Source of the DNA: Rathayibacter sp. VKM Ac-2857
GTDB taxonomy: Bacteria; Actinomycetota; Actinomycetes; Actinomycetales; Microbacteriaceae
Direction: 5' to 3'
Assembly: GCF_013205025.1 (NCBI RefSeq)
Contig: NZ_JABMLE010000005.1
Coordinates: 62,001-126,000 of the forward strand
DNA: 64,000 bases
Of the stretch, positions 51,436 to 61,162 are shown piece after piece. Positions within the stretch are counted from its first letter, which is position 1. Every line of letters starts with the position of its first letter. Below the pieces are notes generated by a model, which saw only the letters and a list, made by a program, of their open reading frames with translations, had not been told where the DNA came from and searched no databases. Both the position numbers and the translations under genes were made by a program.

Positions 51436-52109
51436 GTGACGCGCTCCAGGCGGTAGCCAGCGCCTCGGATGGTCACGATCCGCAAGTCGACCTCGGCGAG
51501 GTCGAGCTTCTTGCGGAGGTAGCTGACGTATTGGTCGACGATGGTCGGCTCGAAGGTGTCCGGCGATCCCCATACCTCGGAGAGGATCTGCGTCCGGGTG
51601 AGCACCTCGTTCAAGCGCGTCGCGAAGAAGCGCAGCAGCGTGAACTCCTTCACGCTCAGCGCGAACGGCCGGTCGCGAACCGTCGCGCGGACCGAGAGGG
51701 CGTCCAGTCGCAGCTCGCCGATCTGCACGATCGGCTGCGGGCCGCTGGCGCGGCGGCGGATCTGGGCGCGGATGCGTGCGCTCAGTTCGCCGAAGTGGAA
51801 CGGCTTGGTGACGTAGTCGTCGGCTCCGGAGTCCAGGCCGAAGATCCGATCCTCGACAGCGTCCCGCGCCGTGATCAGCACGACCGGGACGGTGCTGCCG
51901 GACTCCCGCATCCGCCGGCAGACCTCGAACCCGGTCATCCCCGGCAGCATCACGTCGACGACGGCGACGTCGACGTCTCCCGCGGTGAAGACGATCAGCG
52001 CGTCCACGCCGTTCTCGACGAGCTGCACGTCGTAGCCGTCCTCCCGCAGTCCCCGCTCGATGAGGGCACCCATCTGCGGGTCGTCCTCGACGACGAGGAT
52101 CCGGGACAT
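51432..52109 (-). CDS. OmpR/PhoB-family response regulator
   Basis: This 225-residue regulator has a receiver domain (acidic EDD near 8-10, phosphoaccepting Asp in VVDVMLPG near 52, KPF near 102) and a C-terminal winged helix (ALSVKEFTLLRFF, YVSYLRKKLD, GAGYRLE). Full length for the family. It is sandwiched between the VIT gene and its kinase, with overlapping starts and stops on both sides (TGATG and ATGA), so the three form one operon. Confidence 0.9.
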   Translation of the reverse strand: MSRILVVEDDPQMGALIERGLREDGYDVQLVENGVDALIVFTAGDVDVAVVDVMLPGMTGFEVCRRMRESGSTVPVVLITARDAVEDRIFGLDSGADDYVTKPFHFGELSARIRAQIRRRASGPQPIVQIGELRLDALSVRATVRDRPFALSVKEFTLLRFFATRLNEVLTRTQILSEVWGSPDTFEPTIVDQYVSYLRKKLDLAEVDLRIVTIRGAGYRLERVT

Positions 52110-52852
52110 CAGACCGCGCCGGACGTACCGAGCAGCGACCCGATCAGGAACGTGGCAGCGAGGGCCAGAGCGCCGCCGACGACGATGCGGATCACCGGGC
52201 GTAGCGCCGGGCTGCCGCCGACCCGGGCACTGATGAATCCCGTGGCCGCGAGGGCGATCAGCACCACGACGAAGGTCACCGGAACCCTCAGCTCCGGCGG
52301 CGGGAGCAGGATCGCCAGCAGCGGCAGAACGGCTCCGAGGAGGAATGACAGCGCGGAGGCGCCGGCGGCGGCGAACGGACTGGCGACCGCTTCCTCGTTC
52401 AAGCCGAGTTCCGCTTCCAGATGCGCGGTCAGGGCGTCGTTGTCGGTCAGCTCGTGGGCGACCTGGCGGGCGGTCTCCGCGGTCAAGCCCCGCGCCTCGT
52501 ACAGAGAGGCCAGTTCCTCGAGCTCCCCGGCGGGATCCTCGGCCAACTCGACCCGCTCCTTCGCGATCAGAGCGCGCTGGCTGTCGCTCTGGCTGCTCAC
52601 CGACACGTACTCGCCCAGCGCCATCGAGATTGCACCACCGACGACTCCCGCGACACCCGCCGTCAGGATCGGCGCCGTCGCGGTCGTCGCGCCGGCGACA
52701 CCCACGACGAGCGCGGCGACCGAGACGATGCCGTCGTTCGCGCCCAGGACGCCGGCTCGCAACCAGTTCAGCCGCCCCGAAATAGCACCGTCGTGCGGTT
52801 CCGCGCGAGGGGACGATGGCGGAGGAGTTGACGGGGTCGACATGAGGGCCAT
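52109..52852 (-). CDS. VIT/CCC1-family iron or manganese transporter
   Basis: This 247-residue membrane protein has RAGVLGANDGIVSVAALVVGVAGA and VVGGAISMALGEYVSVSSQSD, hallmarks of the VIT1/CCC1 family, and a cytosolic helical metal-binding domain (about 95-145) before three more helices. Such proteins export or sequester Fe2+ or Mn2+. Start at 52852 (MALMS) or three codons later. First gene of the operon with the two-component system. Confidence 0.85.
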   Translation of the reverse strand: MALMSTPSTPPPSSPRAEPHDGAISGRLNWLRAGVLGANDGIVSVAALVVGVAGATTATAPILTAGVAGVVGGAISMALGEYVSVSSQSDSQRALIAKERVELAEDPAGELEELASLYEARGLTAETARQVAHELTDNDALTAHLEAELGLNEEAVASPFAAAGASALSFLLGAVLPLLAILLPPPELRVPVTFVVVLIALAATGFISARVGGSPALRPVIRIVVGGALALAATFLIGSLLGTSGAV

Positions 52853-53181
52853 GCAAGCACCGCCCCGACGGCAGCGCCAGCCAGGAGAGCCTGCCCAATC
52901 CCGTCCCGGCCGCACGTGCTGGGTGGAGGCGCAGAGGAAGCGGCAGAGGCCGCCACGCCCGCGTTTCTCTCGATTCAGACGTGCCCATCGACGTGGCGGA
53001 CGGTGGAGGTCCAGTCAGACCCGCGCTGACCTTTCATTGGGTCGGCCGCTGGCTGCTCCGAGCCGGAGTTATGGCGGAGGTAATTCCCCGCCGAGGTCGC
53101 GAGCAGTACCTGCAGATTCGACGGTTCCGCCGTTCTACCGACTGGCCGATGCTGCAGGACACAGCAGTCCACCCGATCAGC
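52853..53181. other. intergenic region before the VIT operon
   Basis: No gene is seen. It contains the presumed promoter of the VIT/two-component operon and the 3' side of the gene ending at 53182; no clear hairpin or palindrome was found. Confidence 0.4.
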
Positions 53182-53601
53182 TCAGCTAAACGGTAGGGGC
53201 TGCTCTTGGCTGATCAGGAGCGGGTAGCCGGGGAGGAGAGTGGTGACGCGCAGGGCGGAGTAGTCCGCGGAGAGGCTGCTGGGGATGTTGCTGGAGAAGG
53301 TTCCGTCGGCGCGGGTGCTCGGGCGGAAGAGGGGGACCCAGGAAGTGCTGCCGCGCGGCTTGCCCTCGAGGGCGAACTGGGTCTGCACGGGCGAGCCGTC
53401 CGCTGCGCGGATTTCCACGAAGATGACGCCGGTCGTACCTGATCCGTTGAAGATGACGTAGAGATCCGGTGCCGCAGGGGCGGAGGCGACGGCAGCGGGA
53501 GCGGCGACGGCAGCGACCACGATCGGAGCAGCCCACGCGGCCTGCACCACCGAGCGGCGGCGGACCGCGGGAGAGTCGACGCGGTCGGTGGTGGTCGTCA
53601 T
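53182..53601 (-). CDS. exported hypothetical protein with Tat-like signal
   Basis: 139 residues. The N-terminus has RRRSVVQAAWAAPIVVAAVA, a twin-arginine-like motif and hydrophobic stretch ending near ASA (about residue 38). The mature part looks beta-rich (LYVIFNGSGTTGVIFVEIRA, TSWVPLFRP) with no cysteines. AGGA precedes the ATG at 53601. No family is recognised. A decayed copy of its start and leader is at 46190-46415. Confidence 0.7.
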   Translation of the reverse strand: MTTTTDRVDSPAVRRRSVVQAAWAAPIVVAAVAAPAAVASAPAAPDLYVIFNGSGTTGVIFVEIRAADGSPVQTQFALEGKPRGSTSWVPLFRPSTRADGTFSSNIPSSLSADYSALRVTTLLPGYPLLISQEQPLPFS

Positions 53602-53750
53602 GCTGAGTCCTGTCGGGCGGGGAAGAGGGCAGATCGCAGACCCCCGCTCATTCGCGGTGGCCGCGCAATCGCGCCGCGACATTTTTAGTGTGCCGCAGGC
53701 TGTTCGGGTCTGCCTGATGAGGAGCACCCCCCGTTAAGCGCACCCGGCGG
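53530..53750. repeat. intact copy of the diverged direct repeat
   Basis: Covers the first codons and leader of the gene at 53182. It matches 46190-46415 in the same orientation: tcctgtcgggcgg, tgatgaggagca and gcgcacccggcg are shared blocks. The two copies bracket the 7-kb flavin/iron island. Confidence 0.6.
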
Positions 53751-53842
53751 TGGCGGGCACATTCTCGAGGAATGTCTAGCGCGCACCTCCTCCACGGTGA
53801 CAAACGTTGGAACGGCGTGAAGGTGTCGAGGGTGCGGAACAA

Positions 53843-54088
53843 CTACGCCTGGGGGATGTCGGCGATCTGAGCGAGCAGGTCGCGACGTGTCTCAGCGGAG
53901 GCTCTAGTCATCGGCTCATCGACACGTAGCGCTTCGACGACACTGACGAACGCTCGAGCTTGAGCGCGCGCTTCGGGACGCCGGAGTAGGAACCGCTGGT
54001 AGTCGGCTTCCTCCTGCTCAGTGAGGATGCCAAGTGCCGAGCCAGCCGCCGCAAGAGCCGGAACAAGGAGCTGTGGACTCTCCAGCAT
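53843..54088 (-). CDS. small hypothetical protein
   Basis: 81 residues from ATG 54088 with AGGAG seven bases upstream. Mostly helical and charged: LTEQEEADYQRFLLRRPEAR then ARAFVSVVEALR. The first half resembles the N-terminal segment of anti-sigma factors (a short EEADYQRFL-type helix), and a decayed ECF sigma gene lies upstream on the same strand. This is only a suggestion. Confidence 0.55.
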   Translation of the reverse strand: MLESPQLLVPALAAAGSALGILTEQEEADYQRFLLRRPEARAQARAFVSVVEALRVDEPMTRASAETRRDLLAQIADIPQA

Positions 54089-54221
54089 CGGCTCGCTCCT
54101 CTCCGAGGAGGCATCGGGGCACCCTCGCGATCACCGTACCGAACGAGATCAGAGCGTGGCAGTGAACGGACAGTTCCCTTGAGCTGGCGAACGTCGGCAC
54201 CGGCGCGGACGCACCAGAGCG

Positions 54222-54596
54222 CGATGGCAGGAGAACACCGGTGAGTACCGCGCTGGGAAGCGGACGGCGCATTTTGTCGAGACGAAGTTTGAGCTAGGCG
54301 AGCACGTGCTCGCATCCCTCCACGAGGGCGACGGCGTGACTCTCGTCGGCTACGAGCGCACCGTCAGCGGGGGTGAGGGCGAGAACCACCGCACCGGCCG
54401 CACTCTTGAGGCCAACGCGATCGGTCGGAACCACACTCGCGCTACCGCCGTCGTCACGACGACTTTCCTGCGTCCGCCTCGCCGCGATCGCTGCGGAGTG
54501 ACCGAGGCTGCCGCAGAAACAAGCCCTCAGAAGGCGATCTACTCGCGATTCGCGGTCGCTTCGATCCAGTCCGTCACGTCGTCCTCGAAGGTCTGA
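54222..54596 (+). pseudogene. single-stranded DNA-binding protein fragment
   Basis: The frame from 54222 reads RWQENTGEYRAGKRTAHFVE then KFELGEHVLASLHEGDGVTL, and later ANAIGR. This is the central OB-fold part of actinobacterial SSB-like proteins (strands 2-5). The N-terminal strand is missing: a stop stands at 54180 in frame and no start codon precedes 54306. It is a truncated or frameshifted ssb-like gene, possibly a plasmid relic. Confidence 0.6.
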
Positions 54597-54775
54597 GGAA
54601 CATCCGGTGCTTCAGCACTCGCGGAGGGACCGCCCGCAGCCTCCACCTCTCGAGCGATGGTGTCAGGGACGACGTCGCCGTTGTTCTCGATCAACCACGT
54701 CTGGCTCTCGGGTGTGAGTTTCGACCACCACTGCTCATGCGTCATCGACGAAGTATGCGCCTGCCGCTCGGACAC
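54539..54775 (-). CDS. small acidic hypothetical protein
   Basis: 78 residues from GTG 54775, with GGAGG five bases upstream, which settles the start over ATG 54745. The sequence THEQWWSKLTPESQTWLIEN followed by an acidic, disordered C-terminus is reminiscent of small actinobacterial regulators of unknown role. It overlaps the 3' end of the ssb-like fragment on the opposite strand. Confidence 0.6.
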   Translation of the reverse strand: MSERQAHTSSMTHEQWWSKLTPESQTWLIENNGDVVPDTIAREVEAAGGPSASAEAPDVPQTFEDDVTDWIEATANRE

Positions 54776-54844
54776 CGCGTCCTCCGCAGCGGCCGAAGGT
54801 CCTCTCTCGGTGCGTCCTGACGACCTCGCGCCGCTCGGAGCGGG

Positions 54845-55440
54845 TCAGCGCCTGTGGGCGAGCTCGCTCGCCATCAGCAGCCGTGCGCGAGAGAGCAGAC
54901 CCCGCACAGCAGTCGGGGTGATGTCGAGGTCCAGAGCGATCTCGTCGTAGCTGAGCTCGTGCAGCTGCCGCAGCTCCCAGCAGCGACGTTGCAGGGCCGG
55001 CATCCGCTCGAGCACCCGCCGGGCGTCTGCGGCAAGAGCTGCGCACCGGCCGGCGGCCTCCGGGTCGTCCTTTTCCAGCGCCGGCAGTTGCTCGTCCAGT
55101 TCGCTCCGGCGAGCGGATGCCGGTGCGCGGAGGTGGTCGATGCTGCGCCGGCGGGTCGTGGTCGCCAGCCATCCGGCGATGGTCTCCCCGTCGATGACGC
55201 TGTCCAGATGCGTCCACGCGGCGAGGAAGAAACGTCGCGGCCGTTCTTGGCCGCCGACCCCCGGATCGCCTTCAACCGCTCCGGGTAGCTTTCCGCGGTC
55301 GGGCGACCGCGAGGTAGTGTTCCCGCCCGTCGTCTGCGGCGGCTGGCGGAGACATACTGATCGAACAGGGTGCGCAGCTCGGAGTCGTTCTCGGCCGACA
55401 GATCGCTTGGCTGTCTTCCATGCCCGCATCTGCACGATGT
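54845..55440 (-). pseudogene. ECF sigma factor, apparently frameshifted in its N-terminal half
   Basis: The 3' part (to about 55245) encodes good sigma sequence: FLAAWTHLD, TRRRSIDHLR as region 2.4, and ERMPALQRRCWELRQLHELS, then YDEIALDLDI as region 4. In the part upstream the natural start, DLSAENDSELRTLFDQYVSA, lies in another frame at about 55350-55410, and no single frame joins the two. Either the gene is broken or it begins internally. Its anti-sigma partner is not clear. Confidence 0.6.
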
Positions 55441-55487
55441 CGGTGTCCACCGGTACCGTCAGTAGCGTCGCCAACCGAAGGAGCCGC

Positions 55488-58103
55488 GTGCCAGAGACGA
55501 CGTCCACCCCCGTCGGTGCAAATTGGATTCGCGCTGCCCTGCAGGTGAACCCGTACGCGTACCAGGGGCGTAACGCTCCATCAGGTTTCTTTGAAGACGA
55601 GGCCGCCTACAATGAGGCGCTGCTGAACGAGTGTGAATCCTTGGGTATCGCTCTCATTGCCGTCACGGACCACTGGAGCGTCGACTCGGCCGCCGGTTTG
55701 ATCGTCGCCGCAAAGGAAAAAGGCATCACTGCCCTTCCCGGATTTGAGGCGAACTCATCTGAAGGTGTTCACATTCTTGTGATCTTTGACGCCGGTACGG
55801 ACTTTTCGTCAATCAATGCCTCGATTGGACGATGCGGGGTCAGACCGAACTGCAGCAACGGAACGACGGGCGAGCCATACTCGATCATCCTTCAGCGAAT
55901 GACGGAGGACGACGCCTTGGTCATCCCGGCGCACGCCAACGTGCAGCCAGCAGGCTTGCTCACCACGCGCGCCGGCCAGCCCCTCGCCACGATGATTCAG
56001 GCTCCTGATCTACACGCCATTGGTATCACGCCAACGGTCGCCGAGACGCGCGACCAAGCCGCCGTCGTCGGCGGCACGGGAATTTTCGCTCGCCCTCATC
56101 CCCTTGCCGTGATTCATGCAGATGACGTGATGGGACCTCGTCAGTTGCGCACAGACGGAGCAAGCTCCTGGTTCAAGGTCAGCGCACCCACCCTGCGCAG
56201 CCTGAAGCTTGCAGTTCGCACGCCAGCAACCCGCATTTCTGTCACGAATCCGAGAATCGAGCCGCGCACGACGATCAAGAGCGTGTCGTGGGTTGGCGGG
56301 TACCTCGGCGGGGTCACCGTACCCGTCTCCGACGACCTCACCGCATTGATCGGAGGTCGCGGTGCTGGTAAGTCGACCATCATCGAGAGCATCCGCTACG
56401 CGCTTGCGCTGGAGGCTCTTACTCCGCAAGTAAAGGCCGACCACAAAAATATCGTCTCGTCTGTTCTGCGCGGAGGGACGATCATCCGCGTCGAGATCGA
56501 AGCGGTGAACCCAGTTTCACAGCGCTTTACAATCGAACGAGAGGTCCCTCATCCTCCTGTCGTGCTTGACGCCGCTGGATCCCGGACCAACCTGACGCCC
56601 AGTGAAGTTCTTGGGCCTGTCGAGATCTTCGGACAACACGAGCTGGCTGAGCTGGCCGGCAGCACCGAACGCGTCGCCGAACTGGTCCGCCGTTTCGACG
56701 GTGAACTCGACGACGACGCTAATCTGCAAAGCACGCTTCGACAGCTTCGGACGAACCGCGAGGACCTGATCCGAGTCGAAGAGGCTCTCGATGACCTCGA
56801 CGGGGAGCTCGCTCGCATCCCTGGGCTAACCGAACAAGTCGGGCACTGGGAAGCAACCGATGTCCCCGCCAAGCTCGCAGGGCAACAACGCCTCGGACGC
56901 GATGACGCCATCTTCGAGGAGGGCGCCAGCCGAACAAGCGCCGTTACTGACGAGTGGACGCGGTTTGTGCAGGCTCATGCACTTCGCAACCTAATCGTGC
57001 CGCTCGCCGACATAGACGGCGCGCCCCAACAGCAACACCTGGTTCGAGTCGTAGATGCTCTCACTCGACTGCAGTCACGTACGACCGAGATCTCTAGCTT
57101 GATGAGCGAAGCGCTGGCCGAGGCACGCGAAGACATCGGGGCCGCTCGCGCCGATTGGCAAGCTGCCACAGCGGATGAAGCTTCGTCCTATGGGGAGGTG
57201 GTGCGAGAGCTTCACGAGCGAAAGCTGGACCCTGACCGATTCGTCGCGATCCAGCAGGAACTGGACAGGCTGCAAGCGGTGGAGCCCCGCAGAGCTAGTC
57301 GGAGAAAGGATCTTACGAGCCTCCTGGCTCGGCGCGAAGCTCTTCTTGACGAACTCCGAGCACACGAGACGCGGCGCACCGAACACCTCCACGCCGCCAT
57401 CGGAGCGGCCAACAGAGCGACTGGCGGAGTCGTCGTCGCGCGCCCCATTACGGCCTCGGATCGCACCCATATTCTTGACGTAATCAAACCGTACATCGCC
57501 ACTCAACGCACCCAGATCACAGCGGCGATTGCAACTGATAATTTTTCTCCCCGTAGCCTCGCAGCAGCCATTCGGGAAGGCTCCGACGCCCTGAATGCGA
57601 TGGGAATCCGAGGGGCCCAGGCAACTGCGCTTCTCACCGCCGGCGAGCGACTAGCCCGCGAACTCGATGAGTTGCGCATCGAATTGGCGGTGGAGGTTCT
57701 GCTCCAAGTCGACGGCACAGGTCTTCGCTCGATGGATCAGCTGTCCAAGGGTCAGCGAGCCACCGCCCTGCTGCTGCTGCTGCTCGCGGCGTCAAATGCC
57801 CCCCTCATTATCGATCAGCCAGAGGACGACCTCGACAACAACTTTGTCTACCGGGGAGTGGTCACTAAGCTTCGTCAACTCAAGGGGCGACGGCAGATCA
57901 TCGCCAGTACCCACAACGCTAACGTTCCCGTGCTCGGTGACGCTGAACTGATCGTTGCTATGCAAAGCGATGGTACGCACGGCAGGCCGTCTCCGCGTGG
58001 CATTGGCTCGCTTGATGACGCGGCGATCCGAGTTCTCGCCGAGAACATCCTCGAGGGCGGACCGGCTGCATTCAACGCCCGTCAGCACCTCTACGGCTTC
58101 TGA
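55488..58103 (+). CDS. TrlF-like PHP-domain ATPase
   Basis: This 871-residue protein starts with GTG at 55488 (AAGGAG four bases upstream). Residues 15-230 form a PHP-type metal phosphoesterase: AVTDHWSVDSA near 59 and IPAHANVQ near 150. An SMC/RecF-like ATPase follows: Walker A GGRGAGKST near 290, a coiled-coil and linker region (about 400-650), signature LSKGQR near 752, Walker B PLIIDQPEDDLD near 773 and STHNAN switch near 810. This is the architecture of TrlF-family proteins, often found in defence islands. The likely role is a DNA- or RNA-triggered nuclease/phosphatase; substrate unproven. Confidence 0.8.
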   Translation: MPETTSTPVGANWIRAALQVNPYAYQGRNAPSGFFEDEAAYNEALLNECESLGIALIAVTDHWSVDSAAGLIVAAKEKGITALPGFEANSSEGVHILVIFDAGTDFSSINASIGRCGVRPNCSNGTTGEPYSIILQRMTEDDALVIPAHANVQPAGLLTTRAGQPLATMIQAPDLHAIGITPTVAETRDQAAVVGGTGIFARPHPLAVIHADDVMGPRQLRTDGASSWFKVSAPTLRSLKLAVRTPATRISVTNPRIEPRTTIKSVSWVGGYLGGVTVPVSDDLTALIGGRGAGKSTIIESIRYALALEALTPQVKADHKNIVSSVLRGGTIIRVEIEAVNPVSQRFTIEREVPHPPVVLDAAGSRTNLTPSEVLGPVEIFGQHELAELAGSTERVAELVRRFDGELDDDANLQSTLRQLRTNREDLIRVEEALDDLDGELARIPGLTEQVGHWEATDVPAKLAGQQRLGRDDAIFEEGASRTSAVTDEWTRFVQAHALRNLIVPLADIDGAPQQQHLVRVVDALTRLQSRTTEISSLMSEALAEAREDIGAARADWQAATADEASSYGEVVRELHERKLDPDRFVAIQQELDRLQAVEPRRASRRKDLTSLLARREALLDELRAHETRRTEHLHAAIGAANRATGGVVVARPITASDRTHILDVIKPYIATQRTQITAAIATDNFSPRSLAAAIREGSDALNAMGIRGAQATALLTAGERLARELDELRIELAVEVLLQVDGTGLRSMDQLSKGQRATALLLLLLAASNAPLIIDQPEDDLDNNFVYRGVVTKLRQLKGRRQIIASTHNANVPVLGDAELIVAMQSDGTHGRPSPRGIGSLDDAAIRVLAENILEGGPAAFNARQHLYGF

Positions 58104-58343
58104 GGCTCCGGAGCGGATCGGTCGTACCTAGGTTGCCGCCGCGCGGACGTGTCTTTTCCCGACCTGAAGGAGCCGTTGCTCCGAGCGGATACACCGCTCC
58201 ACCCCAGTTCCTGAAGAGCAGCCGGGTGCTGAGCAGGAGACCCACCGGCGGGAGTCCAGCGGCTGCTTCATTGATCGATAGAATACCGACTTACAAGGCA
58301 CTAGGACTTTGCGGTGCAACGATATGGGAAACGGAACTACGCA

Positions 58344-59528
58344 ATGTCGACAACTGGTAACCAGTCAACTAATCTGAACGCGGCGAAGGCGGCTAAGAAG
58401 GACGAATTTTATACTCAATGGGCCGACATTGAGCGCGAGATGAACGCTTACCTCGAATACGACCCTGACGTATTTCGCGGAAAGACAGTACTCTTGCCAT
58501 GCGATGACCCCGAGTGGAGCAACTTCACAAAGTTTTTTGCTCTGCACTTTACTGATTATGGCATCAAGAAGCTTATATCAACGTCGTTTGCCCCGGATAG
58601 CAACCCGTCGTTATTCAGTTACGAGCCCACACTTTTTGAGCTGAACAACCCGCAGTTCGACCAAACCAAAACGCACGCTAACGGAAAAAAGTTCATTTTG
58701 GAGCGCAGGGATGTCAACGCGGATGGCGCGGTAAACATCGACGACCTGCAATGGAATTACCTCGAAGGTGACGGAGATTTCCGAAGCGCAGAAATAACGG
58801 CTTTGCGCGACGAAGCCGACATTGTAATCACGAATCCTCCATTCTCGCTGTTTCGCGAGTTCGTAGACTGGCTCACAAAAGGCGGCGTGAAGTTCTCAAT
58901 TATTGGCAACCAAAACGCTGTGGCTTACAAAGAGGTTTTTCAGCAAATCAGGACGAACAAAGTGTGGCTAGGAAAAGGGTTTAAGGGCAACGTCGCCCAT
59001 TTCGCAAGTCCATATGAAGATATTGCGACGTCCGGAGACAAAGAGGAGGGGATGATTCGCGTGTCTGGAGTAATGTGGTTTACAAACCTGGAGCACGGGC
59101 GCAGACATGAGCCTCTTCAGCTCATGACAATGGCCGACAATCTGAAGTTCAATAAAAAGCTTCTTTCCACGCTCGACGGCGGGACGCAATATCAGCGGTA
59201 CGACAATTTTGATGCAATTGAAGTCCCATTTACCGACGCGATACCCTCGGACTATTCAGGTGTTATGGGAGTTCCTATCACATGGCTTGCTAAGTACAAC
59301 CCCGATCAGTTCGAGATCTTAGGAACCGACGAATCTGACGTTGTCCCCACAAAGACGTATCGTGCCAAGGGTAAAGTAGTCGATGGTCTCCCCGTAAAGT
59401 CCAATACGGGATCTGGTGGAGCCTATATCAGAACTGAGTCATACGGATCGGGTACCTTTTTCGATGTCGGCTACCCAGTGAAGAGAATGTATAAAAGAAT
59501 CTTCATCAGTCATCGAGGGGAACTCTAA
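58344..59528 (+). CDS. EcoRI-family adenine-specific DNA methyltransferase
   Basis: This 394-residue protein shows [16 protein letters not shown] near 20, the SAM-binding-type [12 protein letters not shown] near 50-60, and catalytic [11 protein letters not shown] near 161-170 (NPPF). These are the marks of EcoRI-type N6-adenine methyltransferases. The ATG at 58344 (MSTTGNQ) is preferred to the GTG at 58314; the ribosome site is weak. It is much AT-richer than the surroundings. It overlaps the DUF262-HNH gene (TAATG). No EcoRI-like restriction enzyme is present. Confidence 0.85.
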   Translation: MSTTGNQSTNLNAAKAAKKDEFYTQWADIEREMNAYLEYDPDVFRGKTVLLPCDDPEWSNFTKFFALHFTDYGIKKLISTSFAPDSNPSLFSYEPTLFELNNPQFDQTKTHANGKKFILERRDVNADGAVNIDDLQWNYLEGDGDFRSAEITALRDEADIVITNPPFSLFREFVDWLTKGGVKFSIIGNQNAVAYKEVFQQIRTNKVWLGKGFKGNVAHFASPYEDIATSGDKEEGMIRVSGVMWFTNLEHGRRHEPLQLMTMADNLKFNKKLLSTLDGGTQYQRYDNFDAIEVPFTDAIPSDYSGVMGVPITWLAKYNPDQFEILGTDESDVVPTKTYRAKGKVVDGLPVKSNTGSGGAYIRTESYGSGTFFDVGYPVKRMYKRIFISHRGEL

Positions 59529-60694
59529 TGAAGACTGAACTCAGACATTACACGGTTGGGGAAGTCGTTGAGGGTTTCGTGTATAACGAACTCGAAGGAA
59601 AGGGGCTCTTCGGTCTGGACGGGAGGCTAGTAATTCAGCCAGAGTACCAGCGGAACTACATTTATAACGACGGCAAGCGGGATGTTGCAGTAATAGAGTC
59701 TATGCTGAAGGGCTACCCGCTTGGGCTAATATATTTCAACGTCAATGGCGAAACGTTCGAAGTGCTGGACGGGCAGCAGCGCATCACGACTATTGGCCGC
59801 TTCGTGACGGGCAAGTTTGCAATAAAATTACACAACAAGGAACAGACCTTTTCGTCGCTGGCGGCGGATTTGCAGAATATGATCCTCGCCACAAGACTTG
59901 ACATCTACAGCTGTGACGGCAGTGAAGCCGAAATTAAGCAATGGTTCGAGACTATCAATATAGCTGGCGTGCCTCTGAATAAGCAGGAGTTACTCAACGC
60001 CATCTACTCAGGTAGCTTTATAACAAAAGCTAAAGCTGAGTTCAGTAACTCAAATAGCGCTAAGTTGGTCAAGTGGCAGTCCTTTATCTCAGGTGACCCT
60101 AAGCGACAGGAGGTACTGGCCGAGGCGCTGAATTGGGTTGCGTCGTCATCAGGTATCTCCGTCGATTCCTACCTAGCTCAGCATCGTCATGATGATAATA
60201 TCACTGAGCTAAAGGCATACTTCACTTCCGTCATTGATTGGGTTAGTGGAGTATTTACGCGCTCCCCTGATAAGGAGATGCGCGGGCTAGAGTGGGGGCG
60301 GTTGTACGAAAAGTGGCATTCGAAATCGTATAGCGCGGCCGCCATTGATGCAAAGGTTCAAGAACTGCGCGACGATCCCTACGTGTCGTTGAAGAGGAAT
60401 ATCTACGAATTCGTTCTCGGGGGAGAAAAGGCAACTCAGCTTCTCGCGCTCCGACTTTTCGACGAGAAGACTAAGTCGCTTGCTTACAAGTCGCAAACGA
60501 ACGAGGCCAAAGCCAAAGCTGCCTCGAACTGCCCGTACTGCGCTCTAAGCAACAACGCCAACAAAACACGCCTTTGGAAGATCACTGAGATGGATGCGGA
60601 TCACGTCACGGCTTGGTCCAAGGGCGGTAAGACCGACTTGGCTAACTGCGAGATGCTGTGCGTGCCGCACAATCGCTCGAAGGGCAATAGGTAG
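59528..60694 (+). CDS. DUF262 and HNH domain protein (GmrSD-like nuclease)
   Basis: This 388-residue protein has a ParB/sulfiredoxin-like DUF262 domain (about 10-230) with IQPEYQRNY at 36-44 and LDGQQR at 80-85, and a C-terminal HNH nuclease (335-388). That nuclease has [24 protein letters not shown] and PHNRSKGN, giving two Cys pairs and the DH...N...H catalytic set. It is coupled to the methyltransferase gene and shares its AT-rich composition. The nuclease most likely attacks DNA lacking or carrying the partner's mark. Confidence 0.85.
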   Translation: MKTELRHYTVGEVVEGFVYNELEGKGLFGLDGRLVIQPEYQRNYIYNDGKRDVAVIESMLKGYPLGLIYFNVNGETFEVLDGQQRITTIGRFVTGKFAIKLHNKEQTFSSLAADLQNMILATRLDIYSCDGSEAEIKQWFETINIAGVPLNKQELLNAIYSGSFITKAKAEFSNSNSAKLVKWQSFISGDPKRQEVLAEALNWVASSSGISVDSYLAQHRHDDNITELKAYFTSVIDWVSGVFTRSPDKEMRGLEWGRLYEKWHSKSYSAAAIDAKVQELRDDPYVSLKRNIYEFVLGGEKATQLLALRLFDEKTKSLAYKSQTNEAKAKAASNCPYCALSNNANKTRLWKITEMDADHVTAWSKGGKTDLANCEMLCVPHNRSKGNR

Positions 60695-61162
60695 GCGCAC
60701 TGCTCCAAGGCGCCTAGCACCATCGCCGGCAAGGTGAAAGATCTCTGGCGCGACTTACTGTAGGCGGGCCATGACATCGGAGGCATTCGGTCTTCTGAGT
60801 TGCGGCAAGCGGTACGTAGCTGCGTAAAGCGGTACGGCTTCGTTTTGGCTCTCATTCCTGAAGATGCATGGCGTATTGGTGGTTGGCGCGTAGCTTCCGT
60901 TGCTCTGGGCTGGCGCGAGGCTGCCGGTCTCGAAACTGTGGCGCGCTACCGCGCGGGGCGACGGCTGTTGGCACTTGTTGCAGGTCGGTCGCCATTTGCT
61001 GGCTGCCTCGCAAAACATTAGTTTTTCGAGACAGACCGGCGAGAGCCGATTCGAGTTCGACTGCCGCCGTCACGTCGAAGGTCTCTCTGTCTCGATAACG
61101 TGTCTCGTCGGACTTTGTCTCAGGAGGGTGCCCGGAGGGGCTTCCCGAGTCAGAATGTGCTC
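60695..61162. other. gene-poor junction
   Basis: Base composition returns from AT-rich to GC-rich here. No complete gene is supported; short frames have no ribosome sites. It may be the edge of the inserted defence genes. Confidence 0.45.
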
